This document shows, piece by piece, positions 24,587-32,635 of a stretch of DNA of 39,316 bases. The stretch is from Fibrobacterota bacterium (GTDB lineage Bacteria > Fibrobacterota > Chitinivibrionia > Chitinivibrionales > Chitinispirillaceae), in assembly GCA_003164335.1 (NCBI GenBank), contig PLTF01000064.1, positions 5,009-44,324 on the forward strand, given 5' to 3'. The notes below the pieces were generated by a model that was given only the letters and a program-made list of their open reading frames with translations, was not told where the DNA came from and ran no database searches. The position numbers were made by a program, and so were the translations under genes. How positions within the stretch are numbered: the stretch's first letter is position 1; each line of letters begins with the position of its first letter.

Positions 24587-24727
24587 CAGCTTCAATCTGA
24601 AAGAATTTGAATTTTTGAAAATACCTTCTTACCAATTATGGAATAGGATTGCTGATCCGTCCATCATGGTGACCTGTTTTTGGCTTAAAAAAATTAATTT
24701 TTTCCTATCTACTATATATTACTAAAT

Positions 24728-24859
24728 CAGTTCATAAGTATGATCATAAAAAATCTGCCGTTCGCCCTGAGCCTGTCGAAGGGTGGACTGTAGATTCGTG
24801 CCGTTCATGGTTCGACAAGCTCACCACGAACGGCTAACGGTAACACTACTTATGAACTG
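24728..24859. mobile_element. MITE-like or REP-like palindromic element with 13-bp terminal inverted repeats
   Basis: CAGTTCATAAGTA (24728-24740) is the exact inverse of TACTTATGAACTG (24847-24859). Inside is a second, imperfect inverted repeat whose left arm has GAGCCTGTCGAAGG and right arm TTCGACAAGCTCACCACG, bounded by GCCGTTCG and CGAACGGC. It has no coding capacity. The inner arms belong to a widespread dispersed repeat that also occurs at 36412-36491 with the arms in opposite order. No transposase is in the window. Confidence 0.6.
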
Positions 24860-24958
24860 GTTATTAAAATGATGCCTGGGAAATCTTACCCGTGCTTTTC
24901 CCGGCAAATCATCCTCCTTATCTTTAGATTCCGACTTTTACCGGATTCATAATTTTAA

Positions 24959-25029
24959 TGAACAGGCACAGCGAGCGAATGGCAGGCTGCTTCACGGTCC
25001 CCGGAAGCTCTGCTTCGGAGAGCTTCAAT
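24959..25029. repeat. dispersed hairpin repeat, copy 1
   Basis: The element starts TGAACAGGCACAGCGA and ends in GAGCTTCAAT. Near the right end GAAGCTCT/AGAGCTTC form a stem around GCTTCGG. A shorter copy lies at 30341-30393. Confidence 0.65.
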
Positions 25030-25217
25030 TAGTTATCCTTCCGCGGACCACCGGGTCCGATAGTTTGCCTCTCAGGTACAACATTTGCTATTTTCTTGCA
25101 CTCGCATAGATCGAATGAGAGCTCACTGAGAAGGCCAATTAGATTGGATGCTCCCCGGAGAGGCATCGGGGTACGTGTTCACTTTGCCGGTTCACCGCTT
25201 ACAATCGGGAGGTATGG

Positions 25218-26453
25218 ATGACTGGTTTACACGCAGTGAAGAAGCTGCATAAGGTTTCCCCGGGGGTCCTGTTGCGCGCCCTGCTTCTGGTCGGCGTTAT
25301 ATCCGCAGCGGTAACGGCACAGGTCACCTGGACATCGGCAGGCGCTTCGGGAACCAGCAATGAACTTCGGGCGATCGTCTACGGCAACGGCGAATTCGTA
25401 GCGGTAGGCGACGTCGGCACGATTCTTACCTCGACAAATGGCACTTCGTGGATAACCCAGGCCTCAGGCACGACGAAGGAGCTCTTCGGCATTACCTGGG
25501 GTAATAATCTATTCGTCGCCGTTGGCGACAGCGGCACACTGCTGACCTCGACCAATGGAACCACGTGGTCGACCGTGGTTACCAACCTTCCCTATCCGCT
25601 CCATGCGGCCATCTGGGCGGACAACCTGTACATCGTTGTCGGCGACAACGGTACCATATTAACCTCTCCGACCGGTACAACCTGGACCACCCAGGTATCG
25701 GGATGCTATTGCGATTTTAATGGAATTGCCTACGGCGGACAGCCGGCAACGTTTGTTGTGGTCGGCGGTTACACCGGCCCGATCATGACTACCTCTTCAA
25801 ACGGTACCACGTGGACCGCCATCACCGCTCCCGGAACGCAAGTTCTCAACCAGGTTGTCTGGAGCGGTACCACCTTCGCGACGATCGGCGATTCGGGCGT
25901 TATTTACACCTCTCCGGGCGGAACGGCATGGACGCAACAGGTCTCCGGGGATAGCGCCTTCCTGTCGGACATCATCTGGGCGGCAAATCAGTTCGTCATC
26001 GTCGGTCATGAAGGTGCGGGAACCCTCGGACCAATCCTCAGCTCCCCCACCGGCATCACCTGGACCGTCAGGACCTCTTCGACCAGCCAATGGCTCTACG
26101 GTATCGCATGGGGTAACAACCTGTTCATCGCGGTCGGGAGCGACGGCACCATAACGACCTCCTCCGGGGTTACCGCAGTGGTAAACACCGCGGCCCCTGC
26201 CCTGAAGCAGGAAGCGGTCAGGATAAGCGGCGGCCAGGCGGATTATTCGCTTGCTGCGGAAGGCCATGTTTCAATGAAACTGTTTGATATCCGGGGCAGG
26301 CTGGCGGGTGTGCTGCTTGATCGGGAGCAGGCGGCAGGGGTCTATTCCCAGAGCCTCCGCCCGGCAGGCATGAAGCTGCCTTTCGGAAAATATATACTTT
26401 CGGTTAAGACCGGCAAATCGGCAATTGAACAGCCGGTGGTGCTTGGACAATAA
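25218..26453 (+). CDS. secreted seven-bladed BNR-like beta-propeller with C-terminal sorting-type domain
   Basis: A 411-residue protein. The ATG at 25218 has GGGAGG 5 bases upstream and opens a signal peptide ending in Thr-Ala-Gln. Seven repeats of about 41 residues follow, of the kind LxGIxWGNNLFVAVGDxGTILTSxxGTTWT, as in BNR/sialidase-type and Ycf48-like propellers. One unit holds an odd Cys-Tyr-Cys. The Asp and aromatic positions are those of structural blades; no sialidase catalytic set is seen. The last 80 residues ('HVSMKLFDIRGRLAGVLL' and 'LPFGKYILSVKTGK') match the type A C-terminal sorting pattern of type IX secretion. It may be expressed with or parallel to the propeller gene upstream, although 631 bases separate them. 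Confidence 0.88.
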   Translation: MTGLHAVKKLHKVSPGVLLRALLLVGVISAAVTAQVTWTSAGASGTSNELRAIVYGNGEFVAVGDVGTILTSTNGTSWITQASGTTKELFGITWGNNLFVAVGDSGTLLTSTNGTTWSTVVTNLPYPLHAAIWADNLYIVVGDNGTILTSPTGTTWTTQVSGCYCDFNGIAYGGQPATFVVVGGYTGPIMTTSSNGTTWTAITAPGTQVLNQVVWSGTTFATIGDSGVIYTSPGGTAWTQQVSGDSAFLSDIIWAANQFVIVGHEGAGTLGPILSSPTGITWTVRTSSTSQWLYGIAWGNNLFIAVGSDGTITTSSGVTAVVNTAAPALKQEAVRISGGQADYSLAAEGHVSMKLFDIRGRLAGVLLDREQAAGVYSQSLRPAGMKLPFGKYILSVKTGKSAIEQPVVLGQ

Positions 26454-26474
26454 CCGATTATTTCCTGCTCAGGT

Positions 26475-26536
26475 GGGGAAACCGCCTACGGCGGTTTCCC
26501 CTGGCCTGAAGCATTTGATTTAAGCTCGGTTTCTCG
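26475..26536. repeat. GGGGAAACC hairpin repeat, copy B
   Basis: GGGGAAACCGCC and GGCGGTTTCCCC form a perfect 12-bp stem around TAC (26475-26501). It is followed by TGGCCTGAAG and a 25-base stretch (26512-26536) nearly identical to 1397-1421. It lies between two convergent genes and may also end transcription. Confidence 0.7.
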
Positions 26537-26556
26537 ACTATAGCTGCAACAAAATT

Positions 26557-28005
26557 TTATTCTAAATCCGGATTGTACAGTCTTCCCATAAAATCTTCAA
26601 AGTTTTCTCCTTTGGCATCCAGGCTCTCTTCCATTTCCTCAGATGCTTCATCCGGCACTTCCTCGTCAAACTCCTCTGCATTTACGGCATCTTCAGGAAG
26701 CGCTTCGGTGTAGCCTTCCGATTCGCCAAGGGCATCCTGCCGGGGATTGAATCCCTCGGGCAGTACCATCCATCCGTGGGCCCCATAGCCCGATTCGTTG
26801 CTGTAGTCATCACCGTCGGAGCAGGTAAAGGTGACATCGCCGGGCGCAACGCCGTTCATTGCTTTACAGGAATGGGAAGCGAGGTTATCGGCAACCAGCA
26901 CGCTCCCGGATATCCCCGCTCCGGCGCACGGGATACCCGGCCCTGAGAACAGGTTCCGCTCGACGACGCAGCTGGTACCGGCATCGATCAGGACTCCTGC
27001 TATGCGCTCCGCGCCCGGAGAAGGCGTCCCGCAATCGACACCGGTGTTGCCCTCGATAATGAGATTCAACGATGCGTTCCGCAGCGGGGAAGTTGATCCT
27101 GCGCAGGCATGCACAGCATGGTTTCCGCAGCGGACGACGCAGTTACCGGCAACCGTATGGTCCGCCCCGTAGATCGCAATGCCGTTCCCGCAATCGACGA
27201 GGCGGTTGGCCTCGATGATGCTGCCGGTCCCGGCGCCGATTTCGATTGAATTTATCCGGCACCGGACCACCAGGTTGCCGCGAACAGTCGTATCCCCGCA
27301 TTTGACCAGGATTCCTTCGAAGCTGCAATCCTCGACGCTATTGTACTCGACAATATGACCGCACTGCCCCGCCTCCGCATCGTCGGAGCCGATCAGGATC
27401 CCGTAGTCGTAATTGACAAATCGATTCCTTCTGATGATATGGTCGGTTATCGGCGCCCCGTTGGCCCGGTCTCCCTCGCCTACCATGAGGCCTATAGTTG
27501 CCTTTTCCGGCGTCCGTAACGCGTTGGAGGCATTTCGTTCGAACCGGCAATTCTCAACGAGGTTGCAGCTGCCTCCGGCGCCGCCGAAAAACAGGGTGCA
27601 GGAAGCGGATTTTCCGGCCCCGCAGTTGATAAATTCAAGGTCTGCGAAGCGGTTCCGGAGGCAGGCGCCCATGATCGATACCGATCCGTGCGGTGAGTCC
27701 CTGAAGGTAAACCCGGTAACGACGAGATCGCAGACATCGTAGAAGAACCAGCATGCCCCGCTGATTATTACTTCGCCGTCGGCCTCAGCGGCAATCCGTA
27801 TCGGATTATCGAAATCCCCGGATATATCGAAGGTAACATCACCGGTAAATATGCCCTTCTTCAGCACGATCGTGGACCCCGGTACGGTAATCGCCAGCGC
27901 GCCCTCAAGGGAACCGAAGGGATGTTCATAGGTACCCTCCCCCCTTCCGACGTTTCCGGATGCTACCCAGAGAATGGAAGGGTCGTGCCTGTCAAATTTT
28001 ATCAT
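26557..28005 (-). CDS. cytoplasmic right-handed parallel beta-helix protein
   Basis: A 482-residue protein. No signal peptide follows the ATG at 28005; AAGGAG lies 11 bases upstream and overlaps the GerW stop. From about residue 15 it has 'ASGNVGRGEGTYEHPFGSL', as in pectate-lyase-like and chondroitinase-like helices, then repeated coils with Asn- and Cys-rich turns ('VENCRFERN', 'IRRNRFVNYDYGILIG', 'VEYNSVEDCSFEGILV', 'VRGNLVVRCRINSIEIG', 'AGNCVVRCGNHAV'). Around 20 cysteines stack along the coils, which fits a reducing cell interior. The last 70 residues are strongly acidic and probably disordered. I see no catalytic set of a named lyase. It lies 8 bases after GerW, so the two form a tight operon. 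Confidence 0.85.
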   Translation of the reverse strand: MIKFDRHDPSILWVASGNVGRGEGTYEHPFGSLEGALAITVPGSTIVLKKGIFTGDVTFDISGDFDNPIRIAAEADGEVIISGACWFFYDVCDLVVTGFTFRDSPHGSVSIMGACLRNRFADLEFINCGAGKSASCTLFFGGAGGSCNLVENCRFERNASNALRTPEKATIGLMVGEGDRANGAPITDHIIRRNRFVNYDYGILIGSDDAEAGQCGHIVEYNSVEDCSFEGILVKCGDTTVRGNLVVRCRINSIEIGAGTGSIIEANRLVDCGNGIAIYGADHTVAGNCVVRCGNHAVHACAGSTSPLRNASLNLIIEGNTGVDCGTPSPGAERIAGVLIDAGTSCVVERNLFSGPGIPCAGAGISGSVLVADNLASHSCKAMNGVAPGDVTFTCSDGDDYSNESGYGAHGWMVLPEGFNPRQDALGESEGYTEALPEDAVNAEEFDEEVPDEASEEMEESLDAKGENFEDFMGRLYNPDLE

Positions 28006-28013
28006 CGGTACCG

Positions 28014-28376
28014 CTACTCCTTACTCTTATCGTGGTCTTTTTTACCGAAGATTTCGGTAAGCTTGCGTACTGCATCGGGCGCCAGTGAAACCAGCTTGTT
28101 GAGAATCGGATCGGAAGGGGTAATCGCATGGACGTGTACCCGCCCATCGCTGACGGAAAGAAAGGCAATCGGCGTCACCGTAATGCCGCCGCCTGTTCCC
28201 GCACCGTTGTTTTTTTCATTCTTGCCCGCTTCGCCCGCCGCAAATCCTATCGATATTCGCGATACCGGTATCAGGGTAACCCCGCCGGCAACAATGGGCT
28301 CACCAACCACGGTCTCGGTTTTGGCGATATGCTGGATCTGGCCAAGAGCGGTGCTTATTACATCAGAAAGTGACAT
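28014..28376 (-). CDS. GerW (YtfJ) family protein
   Basis: A 120-residue protein of the GerW/YtfJ family, with 'VVGEPIVAGGVTLIPVSRISIGFAAG' early on, a Gly/Asn-rich loop, then 'GGGITVTPIAFLSV' and 'PDAVRKLTEIF'. In Bacillus, YtfJ is a spore-associated protein needed for full germination, but homologues are common in non-sporulating bacteria and their role there is unknown. The start at 28376 follows GGAGGG. The stop (28014) is 8 bases before the beta-helix gene, whose ribosome-binding site lies inside the last codons of this gene. The two may work together. Confidence 0.9.
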   Translation of the reverse strand: MSLSDVISTALGQIQHIAKTETVVGEPIVAGGVTLIPVSRISIGFAAGEAGKNEKNNGAGTGGGITVTPIAFLSVSDGRVHVHAITPSDPILNKLVSLAPDAVRKLTEIFGKKDHDKSKE

Positions 28377-28469
28377 TGAACCCTCCGATACTGCGGGAAA
28401 TCGGGATAACCTGTAATTCCTGCAAATAATAGCAAAAATACATGGAGCCCTTGCCTCATTTGTTTTTTT

Positions 28470-28499
28470 TTGATATTGCCGCCCGGCACGTGCTAATTT
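28470..28499 (+). promoter_or_regulatory. candidate promoter of the DUF4139 gene
   Basis: TTGATA (28470-28475) and TAATTT (28494-28499) are 18 bases apart, downstream of a T tract (28461-28471). The start point would be near 28506. The gene begins at 28531 with AGGAGG 5-10 bases ahead. Confidence 0.4.
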
Positions 28500-28530
28500 A
28501 ATCCTCTACATCATCAGTCAGGAGGATTCC

Positions 28531-30249
28531 ATGGCCCGAGGTCTATTCTTTCTATTGAACATAACCACTATGCTGCTGGTTATCACCGGCTTAAGCGCTA
28601 ACGGGCAGGAACGCCATGTCGCCTCCACGATCAGTTCGGTAACGATCTTTGCGGATCGCGCCCAGGTCACCCGCACCTGCTCAGAAGCGCTTCCCGCAGG
28701 GGAACAGCTCCTTATCTTCGATCACCTGCCGGAATCAATCGATCGAAACAGTATCACGGTCGACGGATCGGGCAACGGCCTGCTCCAGGAGGTTAAATTC
28801 CGCCAGGAGCCGCTTGCCGGTTATGCCGACTCCCTGACGCGCGCGCTCTCCGCCGAAAGGCTTAAACTGGAAGAGGCCATTGCCGCCGACGATGACCGGA
28901 TAAAGCAGATGGGAAGCGAGCGGCAGTTTGTGGAGAATATAGCCATGAAGGTAACCGACCATGGAACGACCCAGCAGGCCGTTGCGCCTGACCTTGACAG
29001 CCAGAAATGGCAGGCAATGCTGGATTTTTACCGGAACCGGCTGGAAGCAATCGATCGTGATATCAGGGAAACGACCCGGTCACGGGGTGACCTGAACGAC
29101 AGCCTCAGCGCACTTTCGTTCCGGATGGCAAACATAGGCCGCGACCCGAAGGGGTCGCGCAACCAGGCAGTGGCGGCGATCTACCTTAAGGAGCCGGGAC
29201 AGATTCACCTTGACCTCTCCTATATCGTGTATGGTCCCTCCTGGTCGCCATCGTACGAGCTTCGGGCAAAAACAGGAGAGAAAACCCTGACCGTGACCTA
29301 CAAAGCCACCATTCGCCAGAATACCGGCGAAGACTGGACGAATGCCGGGCTGAAGCTATCAACCGCCAGGCCCTCAATCGGCGGCGCCCAGCCGGACCTG
29401 CCCCCCTGGCGAATCGACTTTTATGCTCCGCCTCCCCCACTCTTCGCCCAGCGGAGAGAAACAAGCATACTCAACAAGCGGGCCTCAAATTCATTTTCGG
29501 CTCCTGTGCCGGCAGGAAATGCATACGGGGGAGGGGGAGGAGGGGGAGGAGGAGGAGCGGGAGGGGACATGGCCGGGCTTGAACCTCCTCTTGAAGTGCA
29601 AGCCGCTTCGGTAAGTTCCGGGAGCATCAATGCGGTATTCGAGATTCCCGGCGCGACTACCGTTGAAAGCGACAATGAGGAGCATACGGCAACGATCATG
29701 ACTAAAGAGTTTGCGGCAACCTTCCGTTATTCAACCGTGCCCAAGCTCTCCCCGCACGCCTATCTCAAGGCGAAAATCAAAAACGAGACCGACTTTCCGC
29801 TCCTGCCCGGCAGTGCCGGCATTTTCCTGAATAACACGTTCGTAGCCACCTCAAAGGTCGAAGAGGTCCAACCCGGACAGGAGTTCTGGACTTTTCTGGG
29901 AGTTGACGAGGGAATCAAGGTCGAGCGCAAGCTCATCAACCGGATCGAGGAACAGTGCGGGATGTTCAGCAAGAAAAGGAAAATCACCTTCAGCTACGAA
30001 ATCTCGGTCACGAACAGCCACGCTGCCGACGAGGAAATCGTGGTCTTCGACCAGCTCCCCCTATCGGGCAACGAGGAGATCCATGTGGACCTGATCGAAC
30101 CAAAGTGGAAAGAAAATACTGCGGAACTGCATAAGAATGACCAGGATATCCTTGAGTGGTATTACAAGATAAAGCCGGAGGAAAAAATTGTGGTCCCGCT
30201 CAAATTCTCCGTAGAATACCCTGAAGGGAAAACCGTTTCGGGGCTGTGA
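28531..30249 (+). CDS. exported DUF4140-DUF4139 protein (mucoidy inhibitor MuiA-like)
   Basis: A 572-residue secreted or periplasmic protein. A signal peptide (about 1-25) precedes a DUF4140-type N-terminal domain with 'SSVTIFADRAQVTR' and 'QLLIFDHLPESIDRNSITV', and a coiled-coil section (about 105-200). DUF4139 then has 'YIVYGPSWSPSYELRA' (the classic W-x-P-x-Y motif) and 'TYKATIRQNTGEDWTNAGLKLSTARP'. In the middle (about 333-343) is a Gly run, encoded by G-rich DNA at 29527-29567, which likely forms a flexible linker. The C-terminal part ('EPKWKENTAELHKNDQDILEWYYKIKPEEK') is also typical. The start has a strong AGGAGG. The family is named for suppression of mucoidy in Shigella and has no settled biochemical role. 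Confidence 0.9.
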   Translation: MARGLFFLLNITTMLLVITGLSANGQERHVASTISSVTIFADRAQVTRTCSEALPAGEQLLIFDHLPESIDRNSITVDGSGNGLLQEVKFRQEPLAGYADSLTRALSAERLKLEEAIAADDDRIKQMGSERQFVENIAMKVTDHGTTQQAVAPDLDSQKWQAMLDFYRNRLEAIDRDIRETTRSRGDLNDSLSALSFRMANIGRDPKGSRNQAVAAIYLKEPGQIHLDLSYIVYGPSWSPSYELRAKTGEKTLTVTYKATIRQNTGEDWTNAGLKLSTARPSIGGAQPDLPPWRIDFYAPPPPLFAQRRETSILNKRASNSFSAPVPAGNAYGGGGGGGGGGAGGDMAGLEPPLEVQAASVSSGSINAVFEIPGATTVESDNEEHTATIMTKEFAATFRYSTVPKLSPHAYLKAKIKNETDFPLLPGSAGIFLNNTFVATSKVEEVQPGQEFWTFLGVDEGIKVERKLINRIEEQCGMFSKKRKITFSYEISVTNSHAADEEIVVFDQLPLSGNEEIHVDLIEPKWKENTAELHKNDQDILEWYYKIKPEEKIVVPLKFSVEYPEGKTVSGL

Positions 30250-30253
30250 TCGG

Positions 30254-30277
30254 CTCTTACGGATTATCCGGAAAGAG
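30254..30277 (+). terminator. weak terminator-like hairpin after the DUF4139 gene
   Basis: CTCTT/AAGAG plus CGGA/TCCG give a near 9-bp stem with one mismatch, 5 bases past the stop. There is only a short T run after it (GATGTTTTC). Confidence 0.35.
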
Positions 30278-30300
30278 GATGTTTTCACCTGGGCACTGAA

Positions 30301-30412
30301 AATCAACCACCAAATGGTTGAAAATCATCCACTGAATGGTTGAACAGGCACAGCGAAGGCATTCCCCGGAGCTCTGCTTCGGTGAGCTTCAATATCAACC
30401 ATCAAATGGTTA
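30301..30412. repeat. tandem CAACCAnCAAATGGTTG palindromes split by a dispersed hairpin element (copy 2)
   Basis: Three copies of a short palindrome (30304-30320, 30325-30342, 30396-30412) read CAACCAnCAAATGGTTG or close variants. The first two are tandem at 21 bases. Between the second and third sits a 53-bp copy (30341-30393) of the element at 24959-25029, with an 18-bp internal shortening. The DNA between 30413 and 30488 shows no gene. Confidence 0.65.
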
Positions 30413-30488
30413 TTTTGCGTTTAAAATGGTTTGCCGCGTGGTTCCAATGCAGACTAAAACCGGATGACGATTGGTCGCTTCAAACCTT

Positions 30489-31118
30489 TTACGGTGGCGC
30501 CAGCACGAATATATCCGGCGCGGTCATTTCTGCAATCCGGCCCAACCTGCCTGCCAGAATTTCCATTGCGCCATGGCTGAAAAAATTGACATGTGTGGTG
30601 TCGTTCTTGTACCACCAGCCGGCAAAATCCTCGACCGACGGGTAAATTTTCGTTCTCATGACGATCTCCCCGGAGGGCCGGGTCACCTTCCCGAGAAGCG
30701 TTATTTCCCCGGGTAAATCCCGCACATGCTCGATTACCTCGCTGAGGATGACCCGGTCGTAGGTTGCATCGACTGCATCGATGCCGATACCGTAGAGCGG
30801 ATCGTAGGCAGTACAGGAATACCCGCGGTAATTGAGGAGCCCGGTGAGAACGGCGCTCCTGCCACTGCCGAAATCGAGAATAGCCCCGGCGGGACCACGA
30901 TCGATGATCACCTGCATGAGCTCCGCGAAATACCGGTTGTAGCCCTCATGACCGGGGGTATTATCGTGGAGCGCGTAGCGCAGTAGCTCTTCTTCCGGAC
31001 TGAGGTGGTCTTCAGCCGGAACGAAAATCAGTCCGCACGCGGGGCAGAGGAAAAATCTCCGCTTATTCATACGGTAATTTTCCCGGCAGGCAGAACTGCT
31101 GCAGAGGGGGCAGGTCAT
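30489..31118 (-). CDS. class I SAM-dependent methyltransferase with N-terminal zinc ribbon
   Basis: A 209-residue protein. Its start overlaps the previous stop by 4 bases (ATGA). An N-terminal ribbon with two Cys pairs ('TCPLCSSSACRE' and 'FLCPACGLIF') is followed by a Rossmann methyltransferase domain: 'GAILDFGSGRSAVL' (motif I), the acidic end of beta 2 in 'TAYDPLYG', and 'DRVILSEVIEHVRD' (motif IV region). This Zn-ribbon plus methyltransferase_12-like form is frequent in sugar and surface polysaccharide clusters. Its coupling to a GT9 glycosyltransferase supports a role in glycan methylation, but the substrate is unknown. It is the last gene of a four-gene minus-strand operon. Confidence 0.88.
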   Translation of the reverse strand: MTCPLCSSSACRENYRMNKRRFFLCPACGLIFVPAEDHLSPEEELLRYALHDNTPGHEGYNRYFAELMQVIIDRGPAGAILDFGSGRSAVLTGLLNYRGYSCTAYDPLYGIGIDAVDATYDRVILSEVIEHVRDLPGEITLLGKVTRPSGEIVMRTKIYPSVEDFAGWWYKNDTTHVNFFSHGAMEILAGRLGRIAEMTAPDIFVLAPP

Positions 31119-32623
31119 GGGAGGATCGACAGGGCCGCGCTTACTTCCTCAGCCATCTTCCGGCAAAGTTCGCGGCTTTCGGCTATCCCTCGTGGAGGGT
31201 CAAGGAGCGGAACGCTGTTCAATTGAAGATTCAGGAGCGCGGTCCAGAAAACACCGATTCCCGAAAGTTTGGAGAGGTTTCCGCGGATGGTTTCAAAGGC
31301 CCGGAGAGAATCGGGGGACCGGCTCGACTCGAACTCGGCGAGCGATTGCGCCATCGACCGGGCGGCATCGGCAACGGCATATGTTTCCTTTTTGAGCGCT
31401 TCGGCCTCATCTTCGGAAGCGGTAAAAGCGGGACGGGATTCATGATCGATGAATCGTCCGGTGAGGGCAGCTCCCGCCCTGTTGCAATAGGGGGCGCCGC
31501 GTTCGACAATGGGATCAAGCCGCAATATTCCGTCGGGATCGACCGCAGTCAGGTAGACATCGGAGGTGGACTCCTTTACCGCATTTTCACGGATGGTCCG
31601 ATACACCTCTCCGGGAACAATTGACTTCATGCACAGACGGGTCTTGCATTCGAAGCAGAAGCATGGCCGGTTGGGACACCTGCCGCTGAAAACCCAGGCG
31701 CCCCGGCGGTACGGCCCGGTCTCGACCGGATTCGTGGGGCCGAAGAGCGCATAGACCGGACGTCCGAGAGATGCAGCAGCATGCATGATCGCGGTATCGC
31801 CGGTAACGCATCCGGCCGCATAGGGCAAAAGCGCGATGGTTTCGCGGAAACTCAAAGCCCCGGCCGTCACAACCCCGCCGGCGAGCTGCGATTGAAGACC
31901 GTTTGCGATTGCGACCTCCGCCTGCGCGCCGGTAATGACGATTCTGTAGCCGCCGTCAATAAGCATCCGTCCGAGGGCCGCAAAGTGCTCGATGGGCCAT
32001 CTCTTCGCCTGGTAAGCAGCACCGGGCTGGAGCACCATGACCGGCTTTCCGGCAGGATCGATTCCGCGGCTTTGCAAATATTTTCCCGCCTGTTCGCGCT
32101 CATCCGCGCCGATAAACAGGGGTTCCTGCGAAGGAATGTGTGCAACGCCCGCAATATTCCGGTAGATATCCGCGGCATGGAGCCGGTTGTAGGCCCGGCC
32201 GAAGGGGATGGCGTACAGGTACCGGCTCCAGTTGTCGGCCACCGCATGATTTCCCTCCCGCAGGAAAACGCGCCCCGCCGTCTGCGGACACGACAGGAGA
32301 CCGGTGATATAGGCGGTATAGGGGTGCTGTGAGAGGTTGATAACCCGGGAGAATCGTTCCTCGGCAAGTTCCCGTACAATGTTATGCAGGGCATCGAGCG
32401 AAGCGCGCCAGTTCCGGGTCCGTGCCCGGTCCCGGATACCCTTCCGGTCGAACAGGAAGATGCGGTCGCACCAGGGACTCCCGATGAGCCCGCCCTCGTA
32501 TCCCGTTTCGACGAAAAAGGTAATGTGCGCTTCAGGGTCGTTTTTCTTGAGGCCTTCAAGCATGGGCAGCGCCATGATGACGTCGCCGAGGTTATTGGGC
32601 AGGATTACGAGTATCTTTTTCAT
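31115..32623 (-). CDS. GT9 family glycosyltransferase (heptosyltransferase-like) with helical C-terminal extension
   Basis: A 502-residue protein. The first 345 residues form a GT-B glycosyltransferase family 9 domain: 'KKILVILPNNLGDVIMALPM' at the N-terminus, 'VMVLQPGAAYQAKRWPIEHF' and 'GDTAIMHAAASLGRPVYALFGPTNP' (nucleotide-sugar binding). These match ADP-heptose:LPS heptosyltransferases. A Cys-rich piece ('CPNRPCFCFECKTRLCM') follows, then about 130 mostly helical residues that most GT9 enzymes lack. The ATG at 32623 comes 12 bases after the stop of the 55-residue gene. It probably adds a sugar to lipopolysaccharide core or another surface glycan. The acceptor and donor are not shown by the sequence. 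Confidence 0.92.
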   Translation of the reverse strand: MKKILVILPNNLGDVIMALPMLEGLKKNDPEAHITFFVETGYEGGLIGSPWCDRIFLFDRKGIRDRARTRNWRASLDALHNIVRELAEERFSRVINLSQHPYTAYITGLLSCPQTAGRVFLREGNHAVADNWSRYLYAIPFGRAYNRLHAADIYRNIAGVAHIPSQEPLFIGADEREQAGKYLQSRGIDPAGKPVMVLQPGAAYQAKRWPIEHFAALGRMLIDGGYRIVITGAQAEVAIANGLQSQLAGGVVTAGALSFRETIALLPYAAGCVTGDTAIMHAAASLGRPVYALFGPTNPVETGPYRRGAWVFSGRCPNRPCFCFECKTRLCMKSIVPGEVYRTIRENAVKESTSDVYLTAVDPDGILRLDPIVERGAPYCNRAGAALTGRFIDHESRPAFTASEDEAEALKKETYAVADAARSMAQSLAEFESSRSPDSLRAFETIRGNLSKLSGIGVFWTALLNLQLNSVPLLDPPRGIAESRELCRKMAEEVSAALSILP

Positions 32624-32635
32624 GATTACTATAGG

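Larger units (their letters stand above)
24587..25217. repeat. 631-base gene-free region carrying two dispersed repeat elements
   Basis: I see no gene. The first 140 bases are A/T-rich. A 132-bp element with perfect 13-bp terminal inverted repeats lies at 24728-24859, and a 71-bp hairpin element at 24959-25029; both are listed separately. A further palindrome, CGGACCACCGGGTCCG, is near 25045-25060. CCCCGG...TCGGGG at about 25153-25173 is a weak hairpin before the next gene. The final GGGAGG (25208-25213) is the ribosome-binding site of the gene at 25218. Confidence 0.75.
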
